This document shows, piece after piece, positions 16,571-22,486 of a DNA stretch of 27,592 bases. The stretch covers positions 1 through 27,592 of the forward strand of contig UQWD01000027.1 in the NCBI GenBank assembly GCA_900544555.1. The letters run 5' to 3'. Each line of letters begins with the position of its first letter. Position 1 is the first letter of the stretch. This DNA is from an uncultured Eubacteriales bacterium (GTDB lineage: Bacteria > Bacillota > Clostridia > Christensenellales > CAG-138). The notes below the pieces were generated by a model. That model was not told the DNA's origin, made no database searches, and saw only the letters and a list, made by a program, of their open reading frames with translations. Made by a program: the position numbers and the translations under genes.

Positions 16571-16601
16571 CCGAATCTGACGCACATGTCGTCAGGTTCG
16601 G
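16571..16601 (+). ncRNA. 12-bp hairpin leading into repeat copy 2 (possible small RNA)
   Basis: CCGAATCTGACG (16571-16582) and CGTCAGGTTCGG (16590-16601) form a 12-bp stem (one G-U pair) with a 7-base loop. The right arm runs straight into the 66-bp repeat, whose G+C-rich hairpin and seven T come next. Hairpin, linker and terminator-like hairpin with a T-tract have the layout of a short structured RNA on the plus strand. No known RNA family was recognised, so RNA status is inference. Confidence 0.35.
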
Positions 16602-16659
16602 TTAAAAGCCTATGGGGGTTGCGGCTCCGACCCTACCCCGGGTTTTTTTGACAGGCTGA
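16594..16659 (+). repeat. Copy 2 of the dispersed T-tract element
   Basis: Matches 1-66 with three mismatches (at 16596, 16604 and 16619). G+C-rich hairpin arms near 16614-16638 are followed by GGG and seven T (16643-16649). Position 16619 (T instead of C) gives this copy a better inner stem, GGGTTG/CGACCC. It lies about 55 bases upstream of rarA. Confidence 0.78.
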
Positions 16660-16713
16660 AGCGGCTTAAGCCGGAAGGTACCGGCGGGGTATTTTAGAAA
16701 GGAGCGATAAGCT

Positions 16714-18027
16714 ATGCAGCAAACCCTTTTCGGCGGGCGGATGGACAACCCTCTTGCCAGCCGCCTGCGCCCAACCACGCTGGAAGGCTTCGCCGGGCAG
16801 CGACACCTTCTGGGAGAGGGTATGGTGCTCAGGCAGCTTATCGATCAGGACCGCGTTTCGTCCATGATTTTCTGGGGTCCGCCGGGCGTGGGTAAAACAA
16901 CTCTCGCTTCCATCATCGCGGGAGCTACCAAAGCCAGCTTCATCGATTTTAGCGCGGTAACAAGCGGTATCAAGGAGATCAAGGAAGTAATGGCGAGGGC
17001 CGAAAGGGGCAGGGCTATAGGCGAGAAGACCATATTGTTTGTGGATGAGATTCACCGCTTTAATAAAGCGCAGCAGGATGCGTTTTTGCCCTATGTGGAG
17101 CGCGGCAGCATTATACTTATAGGAGCCACCACGGAAAACCCGTCTTTTGAGATTAATTCAGCGCTTCTGTCAAGATGCAAGGTGTTTGTGCTTCACGCTT
17201 TAACGGCGGACGAGCTGACCGAGCTTTTGGTTAACGCGTTAAAAAACCCCCTTGGCTTTGGGAAAGAACGCGTAAACATTTCAGACGGAATGCTGCGGGT
17301 TATAGCCGGGTTTGCGAACGGCGACGCGCGCGTGGCGCTCAACACCCTTGAGATGGTGGTTCTCAATGGGGAGAAGCGGGACGGCGAAATCACGGTGACG
17401 GAATCGATACTGGAGCAATGCATCAGCAAGAAATCGCTGCTGTACGATAAAGACGGGGAAGAGCATTATAATATCATCTCAGCACTGCATAAATCCATGC
17501 GCAACAGCGATGTGCACGCTTCGGTTTACTGGCTTGCGCGCATGCTTGAGGCGGGGGAGGATCCGCTGTACGTGGCCAGGCGGCTCGTACGCTTCGCGAG
17601 CGAGGACATCGGCATGGCGGACAGCCGCGCGCTTGAAATTACGGTGGCCGCGTATCAGGCATGCCATTTTCTCGGCATGCCGGAATGCAACGTACACCTT
17701 ACACACGCGGTCGTGTATCTTTCCCTCGCGCCAAAATCCAACGCGCTAGACGCGGCGTATTCCATGGCGAGGGAGGACGCGGCCCGCATGATAGCGGAGC
17801 CGGTGCCGCTGCAAATACGCAACGCTCCGACAAAGCTGATGAAAGAGCTTCAATACGGTGAGGGATATATTTACGCGCATGATACCAAGGAAAAGATAAG
17901 CGCGATGAAATGCCTGCCCGACTCGCTTTTGGACAGGAAGTATTACGTACCAACCACGCAGGGCTCGGAGGCGAAGGTCAAGGAACGGCTGGAGCAAATA
18001 GAGGCATGGCGTGAAAAAAACAGTTAA
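16714..18027 (+). CDS. rarA: Replication-associated recombination protein RarA (MgsA)
   Basis: RarA is a cytosolic AAA+ ATPase of the clamp-loader/RuvB clade that acts at stalled replication forks. The 437-residue protein starts MQQTLFGGRMDNPLASRLRP, followed by LEGFAGQRHLLGEG. Walker A is GPPGVGKT (55-62), Walker B LFVDEIHRFNKAQQD (108-122), sensor 1 GATTENPSF (137-145) and the arginine finger SRCKVF. The C-terminal tetramerisation part contains KSMRNSDVHASVYWLARML and RRLVRFASEDIGMAD. AAAGGAGCG lies about seven bases before the ATG. It stands alone; no clear T-tract terminator follows. Confidence 0.97.
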   Translation: MQQTLFGGRMDNPLASRLRPTTLEGFAGQRHLLGEGMVLRQLIDQDRVSSMIFWGPPGVGKTTLASIIAGATKASFIDFSAVTSGIKEIKEVMARAERGRAIGEKTILFVDEIHRFNKAQQDAFLPYVERGSIILIGATTENPSFEINSALLSRCKVFVLHALTADELTELLVNALKNPLGFGKERVNISDGMLRVIAGFANGDARVALNTLEMVVLNGEKRDGEITVTESILEQCISKKSLLYDKDGEEHYNIISALHKSMRNSDVHASVYWLARMLEAGEDPLYVARRLVRFASEDIGMADSRALEITVAAYQACHFLGMPECNVHLTHAVVYLSLAPKSNALDAAYSMAREDAARMIAEPVPLQIRNAPTKLMKELQYGEGYIYAHDTKEKISAMKCLPDSLLDRKYYVPTTQGSEAKVKERLEQIEAWREKNS

Positions 18028-18383
18028 GCGCTTCGTCGTTTAGTTTAAGAGGCAGCCAAAAAACATGGCGGCAGTGCGCCGTCGGCTCGGCAAGCTATGG
18101 TGCTCATGAACTTAAACCGCAGTCGGGCGCGCGGCCAAAGAATAGGGAATACTGAAGCATGCTGGATATTCCTGTGTTTTTACATCCATGCTCGTTTGCG
18201 CCTTCGCCTTTATCCAAGGAAGAATGGCCCTGCCGCCAATGCAAAACATGTCGATCCACCGCTAAGCGCGGCAGGTAAGCTTGAATCCTTACTGGAGAAA
18301 ACGTTTTTTCCTTATTAAAGGATGTAGTAACGCTCTGTGATATGATATAGTAATTTAGAAATGTATTTTCAGAAAGGTGTTCT
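18028..18383. other. Gap between rarA and the glycosyltransferase gene
   Basis: No gene supported. GGCGGC/GCCGTC near 18068-18084 could form a hairpin after rarA, but no T-tract follows. AAAACGTTTT near 18298-18307 is palindromic. The last 60 bases are AT-rich (TATGATATAGTAAT near 18341) and probably hold the promoter of the next gene, but no convincing -35 was found. The change to AT-rich DNA begins here. Confidence 0.4.
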
Positions 18384-19604
18384 ATGAAGAAAATCGCGAT
18401 GTTCACTATGGGAACCAGAGGCGATGTACAGCCTTACATTTACTTAGCGCGCGCGCTGAAGAATCGGGGCTATAAAGTCGTTCTTGGCTCGCATCCTTGC
18501 TGGAAAAGCCTTATTGAGGAAGCGGATATTGAATTCGCGCCTATCGGCCCTGATATAGATATTGAAAAGGAAACGACAATAATCAGAGGTAAAAACCCAA
18601 ATGTCGCTATGAGCATGATAAAAACAATGAAGTTTGTTTTTAGAATTATTAAAATTTCAACAAACGACGTGTATGAAATCTGCCAAGGCTGCGACCTTAT
18701 TATCGTAACGCATAGTCAAATAGGCGCGACAGAGGCAGCGGCGCTTAACAAGCCTACTGTAAATGTAACGCTGCAAACACAAATGATACCGCAAAAATTA
18801 AAGCGGGAAAAACCGCTGGAAAAAATAATCGGCACTTTAATTTCAGCCCAAACAGCGAAACCGTTTAACAGAATCAGAAAAATTTACGATCTGCCCAAAT
18901 TGAGGCCTTCAGATGATATTATTTCAAAGCGGCTCAATTTGATTCCAGCGAGTAAATATGTGCTTGAAAGAAATCCATATTGGGAAGAACAGCATGTGAT
19001 TACCGGCTATTGGTATGAGGATCAGCCGGATTACGCGCCGGACAAGGCGCTGACAGATTTCCTCGATAAAGGAGCTAAACCGATTATATTAGCTCTGGGA
19101 GCAATGTCCTTTGAAACCCGAAGCGATAAAGAAAAGCTTAATATGTTTGTAAGCGCTTTTCAAAGAACCGGAATGAGAGCAGTGATTCAAGGCTTTGAAA
19201 AAACGATGTCGGATTACACATTGCCTGAAACAATGATACACTGCGGTTCTGTCCCGCACAGCTGGCTTTTCAGACAAGGCTGGTGCGCTGTACATCACTG
19301 CGGCTTTGGTACGGCTTCAGCGTCATTGATTTACGCAATACCGTCAATTCCCATACCGCATGTACTTGATCAATATGGTTTCGCACAGCAGCTGGTAAAC
19401 TGTCAAACAGCCGTTGAACCCATTATGGCAAAAGCTTTGAATGAAGAACGCATTGTTCAGGCGGTTGAGGAAATGAAAAAAACCTATTTCGAGAAGAAGG
19501 ATAAGGCAGATGAAATCTCTGAAAAAATCCGTTCTGAAAACGGCTTGGAATATGCTGTTGATTTAATAGAGAAAGTGTTAAAGGAAAGGGGCGATGGAAT
19601 ATAA
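18384..19604 (+). CDS. UGT-like (GT1 family) glycosyltransferase
   Basis: A 406-residue cytosolic or membrane-associated glycosyltransferase of the GT-B fold. The N-terminal MGTRGDVQPYIYLARALKNR (9-28) is the signature of the sterol-glucosyltransferase/MGT-like group. The C-terminal half has VPHSWLFR and the nucleotide-sugar motif HHCGFGTASASL (about 304-315), followed by HVLDQYGFAQQL. Acceptors in this family range from lipids to macrolides; none can be inferred here. AAAGGTG precedes the ATG. The gene is visibly richer in AAA, ATT and AAT codons than rarA and recD2, and stands alone between unrelated genes, which suggests acquisition. Fold assignment is firm, substrate unknown. Confidence 0.88.
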   Translation: MKKIAMFTMGTRGDVQPYIYLARALKNRGYKVVLGSHPCWKSLIEEADIEFAPIGPDIDIEKETTIIRGKNPNVAMSMIKTMKFVFRIIKISTNDVYEICQGCDLIIVTHSQIGATEAAALNKPTVNVTLQTQMIPQKLKREKPLEKIIGTLISAQTAKPFNRIRKIYDLPKLRPSDDIISKRLNLIPASKYVLERNPYWEEQHVITGYWYEDQPDYAPDKALTDFLDKGAKPIILALGAMSFETRSDKEKLNMFVSAFQRTGMRAVIQGFEKTMSDYTLPETMIHCGSVPHSWLFRQGWCAVHHCGFGTASASLIYAIPSIPIPHVLDQYGFAQQLVNCQTAVEPIMAKALNEERIVQAVEEMKKTYFEKKDKADEISEKIRSENGLEYAVDLIEKVLKERGDGI

Positions 19605-19755
19605 AATGAGCCAACCGGCTGATATAGCACGGTATGTAAAGTCATGATGTATGACGTGCCTTACGGCCAAACCGGTTTATCGTTTACATTCGCTTCTTTT
19701 CAGAAACGAGTACAAAAAACGCCATAGGTTGTTAGTCCTACAGCGCTCAATGACG

Positions 19756-19777
19756 CAACCGAGTCAATACTCGGTTG
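19756..19777. terminator. Hairpin between convergent genes
   Basis: CAACCGAGT (19756-19764) and ACTCGGTTG (19769-19777) form a perfect 9-bp stem with a CAAT loop. It lies between the convergent ends of the glycosyltransferase (19604) and the secreted protein gene (19802). The flanking T-run is short, so a bidirectional terminator is plausible but not proven. Confidence 0.5.
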
Positions 19778-19801
19778 TTAAAACAAGCGGGAATGCATTG
19801 A

Positions 19802-21016
19802 TTATGGAACAATGGTTACCCGGCTGGAGCACGACGCGTCTCCGGTCCACATGTGAAGCGTAATATTTTCGCCGCCAAACGGGGAATAAATGTACTGATA
19901 GCGAACCGCCCCGTAAGCCTTCATCGTACAAAGGGTATCGGTGGCTACGCTTGAGTCGAACCTGTAATAGGCGCGCACGGAGCCGCCGGCCGCGTTGCTG
20001 TAATAACCGTCCATCATATCAGGGTTCCATCCGATGGTTTTAAAAACCTTCCAATTTACAATATTGTTATCGTAAACCGCTCCGCTCGATACGCCCCTGT
20101 AGCTTACACGGGCGCTCGTCAAATTTAAGGGAACGCCCAGCGTGCGGCTGCCGGCACCCGGGATATAGGCCGAATAGGTGAGGTTTACGGACGATGCGTT
20201 GTTGGCGGGCACGGCGCTGCCGGTGTGATGAAGGTATTTGTTCGCGGCGGCTATCTCTACCTCATATGAATCGGGGTTTACTAAGAGGCTGCTTGCCCAC
20301 GTCCCAAACCCTTTCTCGTTTATCAGGTAATCCCTGAATTGTGCGGTATGGGAGTTCACCTTCGCGTACGTCAGCATGGAGGATCGGCTTTTTAATTCAT
20401 TGGCGTGGTACAGTGAGATGGAGGCGACCGGATAGCCGGAAGCGTTTTTGGTGTTCGTCGCCTGATAGCGGTTCGTGGTATCAACGGCGTTTGCGGTTGC
20501 TGCCGCTTCGTAACCGCTATCCTTCATGGCCGCATGAGACGCCTGAATATGCGCTTCGCTCAGCTTTCCAATGGCCGGGCTGAGCTCGCCGAAGAAAAGG
20601 ATCTGCTGTTCTTCGTCGCCCGCGCAGCCGATGGTGACCGCGGTGAAATTCTCGTTTTTGTTCTGATACATTAGATCGAGCGTGATGCGCTCTGCGCGGC
20701 CGTTAATCTCGACATAGCCGTCGAACACGCCCGCGCAGCCGTTATCGTACTGGTTCAAGCATCCAAGCGCTTCCGCCGTTAAAACGCCGCCGTCAATGAT
20801 AAGGCTTATTGTTGCCTTAAGCTCCTCCCCCCGCCGTAAATCACCGCTGACCGCGAAAGCGATGCGCGAGATATTCGGGGCCTGCGGCCCTTTAACGATG
20901 GCGGCTGACTTTTCCGCGGCATATTGTATGCCGTAATGCCCGGCCGCCGCCGCGGCGGGCATAAGCGCGGCGGTGAATAAAAGGATCATCGTAATCAGGG
21001 AAATAACCTTTTTCAT
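19802..21016 (-). CDS. Secreted protein of unknown function
   Basis: A 404-residue protein with a clear Sec signal peptide: MKKVISLITMILLFTAALMP, then an alanine run (AAAAAG, about 21-26) as likely cleavage site. The first half (VSGDLRRGEELKATISLIIDGG...VEINGRAERITLDLMYQ) looks beta-rich. A central stretch (YPVASISLYHANELKSRSSM; INEKGFGTWASSLL) leads to a second beta-rich domain (VNLTYSAYIPGAGSR, VNWKVFKTIGW). No family was recognised and no catalytic motif stands out, so it may be an adhesin-like or binding protein. ATG at 21016 is chosen because GGAGAGG (21024-21030) precedes it. It lies downstream of the regulator-membrane operon, same strand, 148 bases away. Confidence 0.72.
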   Translation of the reverse strand: MKKVISLITMILLFTAALMPAAAAAGHYGIQYAAEKSAAIVKGPQAPNISRIAFAVSGDLRRGEELKATISLIIDGGVLTAEALGCLNQYDNGCAGVFDGYVEINGRAERITLDLMYQNKNENFTAVTIGCAGDEEQQILFFGELSPAIGKLSEAHIQASHAAMKDSGYEAAATANAVDTTNRYQATNTKNASGYPVASISLYHANELKSRSSMLTYAKVNSHTAQFRDYLINEKGFGTWASSLLVNPDSYEVEIAAANKYLHHTGSAVPANNASSVNLTYSAYIPGAGSRTLGVPLNLTSARVSYRGVSSGAVYDNNIVNWKVFKTIGWNPDMMDGYYSNAAGGSVRAYYRFDSSVATDTLCTMKAYGAVRYQYIYSPFGGENITLHMWTGDASCSSRVTIVP

Positions 21017-21164
21017 ATATATAACCTCTCCTATCATCATTTTTGCACGCGGGAGCTTGCTTTAAACCGCCTGCCTTACGCTCTCCCGCGGGTTATGAAG
21101 CGCAAGGCGGCGGTGCTCGAAGATAATCACCTGCAATATAATGACGTACCGGGTTTTTGATACT

Positions 21165-21455
21165 CTAAACATTTATGCGTACATGCCTGGCTAAGAGGCT
21201 TACGTAATCAGAAATAATTTGCCTGCCAAACGGCGTTAGTGAATAAGTACGCCGTAGACGGCGCCCCACAATCATTTGCGATGAGGCGATATAGCCCGCT
21301 TTTTCCAAGTATCTTAATTGATTGCTTAAATTGCCTTCGGTTAAATTAAGCATTTCATCAAGGTGGCGGAACTCCTTGTCGCGCTTATACAACGCGACAA
21401 GGATGGTGATTCGGCTTTGGGTATTCAGCTCCTGTGGTATAGAATCGAAATCCAT
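21165..21455 (-). CDS. Winged-helix transcriptional regulator
   Basis: A 96-residue single-domain winged-helix protein resembling the ArsR/MarR-like group (HTH_34 type). After ITILVALYKRD comes the helix pair FRHLDEMLNLTEGNLSNQLRYLEKAGYI (about 29-56; recognition helix about 40-51). A basic wing, VGRRLRRTYSLTPFGRQI (63-80), follows. No metal-binding cysteines or ligand domain are present. AAGGAG precedes the ATG at 21455. It is 21 bases after the membrane protein gene and shares its promoter. The four 18-bp repeats at 22259-22330 are its most likely binding site. Confidence 0.85.
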   Translation of the reverse strand: MDFDSIPQELNTQSRITILVALYKRDKEFRHLDEMLNLTEGNLSNQLRYLEKAGYIASSQMIVGRRLRRTYSLTPFGRQIISDYVSLLARHVRINV

Positions 21456-21476
21456 GGTGAACTCCTTGGTTAGATT

Positions 21477-22181
21477 CTATGAAAGCTCTCCCTGCTTCTT
21501 TATCCTGCCAAGCAGAACCGAAAGAATAAAAAATCCTGCAGGAACGAATATATAATAAACCGCGCCTGTGGCATAACTGCATAAAGCAGATATTGCATGG
21601 TAGCTATCGTTAAGTATTGAGGGGTCCGCTAATAATGTGGTTAGCGTGATTCCGGCTGCGATCAAAATTATCGCCGAAACCGCGCTAAACCAAATAGCGC
21701 ATAACTTAATTTTGCGATCATGGAGCAGGGCGCCGCTCAAGTACATGCAAATGCCTGCGCAGATTACCATTAAAAAGTCGGCATAACTGTTATTAATTAT
21801 GGTAGCTGAAGATACAACAGCAGCGACACAGTAGGTTACTATAGTCAATGCGGCAAGCTCAAACAGCAACATGCTATCATTGTAGTTACCCTCTTTACTT
21901 TTTCTTTTGTAGTATAGGGTAATGATGATAATTGGAATAGTAATAACGATTCTGATACAACATTCAATTAACTTGTGATCCAATGTATTTCCTAAGAAGC
22001 CACCGCTAAGCTCAATTTTGTTATACAAATAAAAACGCGCTATCCATTTAGCGATGTTGGCCAGCATCAGGTATATAGCTGAAACGCGAAAATATCGGAT
22101 GGTTATCGGAAGTGCATACTGGGATGCGTGTATTATGTAGATTAAATGTTTAATATCTTTTTTTAGCTCACTAGTATCCAT
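21477..22181 (-). CDS. Six-helix membrane protein, unknown function
   Basis: A 234-residue integral membrane protein with about six hydrophobic segments (roughly 32-50, 72-91, 104-127, 134-153, 160-184 and 200-224) and short polar loops. No family was recognised. The start at 22181 (MDTSELKKDIKH) is preferred over 22193 because GGGTGG then sits as ribosome binding site; the longer form would translate it. It is first in a two-gene operon with the winged-helix regulator, behind a near-consensus promoter. Pairs of a small regulator and a membrane protein often control each other, but a sensor or partner role is inference. Confidence 0.75.
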   Translation of the reverse strand: MDTSELKKDIKHLIYIIHASQYALPITIRYFRVSAIYLMLANIAKWIARFYLYNKIELSGGFLGNTLDHKLIECCIRIVITIPIIIITLYYKRKSKEGNYNDSMLLFELAALTIVTYCVAAVVSSATIINNSYADFLMVICAGICMYLSGALLHDRKIKLCAIWFSAVSAIILIAAGITLTTLLADPSILNDSYHAISALCSYATGAVYYIFVPAGFFILSVLLGRIKKQGELS

Positions 22182-22204
22182 ATATCCACCCATAAAACGT
22201 CTAT

Positions 22205-22240
22205 TAGTAGGAGTATACTTTTTTGTAATAATCTAGTCAA
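22205..22240 (-). promoter_or_regulatory. Sigma-A promoter of the membrane protein-regulator operon
   Basis: On the minus strand TTGACT (22240-22235), exactly 17 bases, and TATACT (22217-22212) form a near-consensus promoter. Transcription would start near 22205, about 24 nt before the start codon. The 18-bp repeats begin about 19 bases upstream of the -35, where an activator or upstream repressor would bind. Confidence 0.78.
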
Positions 22241-22253
22241 GTTTTATTTGAGC

Positions 22254-22330
22254 GCCTTAGTTTTTGGTGTATTCACAGTTTTTGGTGTGGCCTTAGTTTT
22301 TGGTGTATTCACAATTTTTGGTGTATATCT
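22254..22330. repeat. Four 18-bp direct repeats (putative operator iterons)
   Basis: AGTTTTTGGTGT occurs at 22259, 22277 and 22295, and as AATTTTTGGTGT at 22313, with a strict 18-base period. The six linker bases alternate (ATTCAC, GGCCTT, ATTCAC, then ATATCT). This also makes a 36-bp tandem pair (22254-22289, 22290-22325) with two differences. The array lies in the divergent promoter region between the regulator operon and the exported DNRLRE-like protein. Confidence 0.85.
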
Positions 22331-22486
22331 TTTTCTTTCATTTTCATTTATTGCGTTGTTTTATATTGTATCTCTCTTTTAAGCCGTCATAACTTATATC
22401 ATATAGTTTTTCATTGTTATAGATTGTTTTATATCCCCTTGTTAGGCTAATCAATAATCCCATTTATGTCACGAAAGGAGAACCCA
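22331..22486. other. AT-rich leader before the exported protein gene
   Basis: Very T-rich on the plus strand with no gene. A weak -35/-10 pair (TTTTTC, 17 bases, TATATC ending near 22436) could serve the downstream gene, but several alternatives are equally poor. GAAAGGAG (22473-22480) is the ribosome binding site. Confidence 0.3.

Larger units (their letters stand above)
16127..16713. other. Long non-coding stretch with inverted repeats before rarA
   Basis: No gene is supported across this stretch. It holds GGGG-TTT-CCCC near 16353, two copies of AAAGCGGCTATG (about 16393 and 16475), a long interrupted inverted repeat (16423-16484), a 12-bp hairpin (16571-16601) and repeat copy 2 (16594-16659). 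A minus-strand frame (16400-16585) is just a read-through of the repeats. A ribosome binding site for rarA (AAAGGAGCG, about 16698-16706) ends the stretch. Confidence 0.6.

Noticed and set aside
16400..16585. 61-codon minus-strand frame before rarA
   Set aside because: It runs through the inverted repeats and has no start signal; the repeat structure explains the sequence better.
18097..18318. 73-codon plus-strand frame between rarA and the glycosyltransferase gene
   Set aside because: No ribosome binding site, no family resemblance and an unlikely composition.
22254..22330. Possible CRISPR array
   Set aside because: The 18-base period leaves only six bases between 12-base repeats, and the linkers themselves repeat; there are no spacers and no cas genes.
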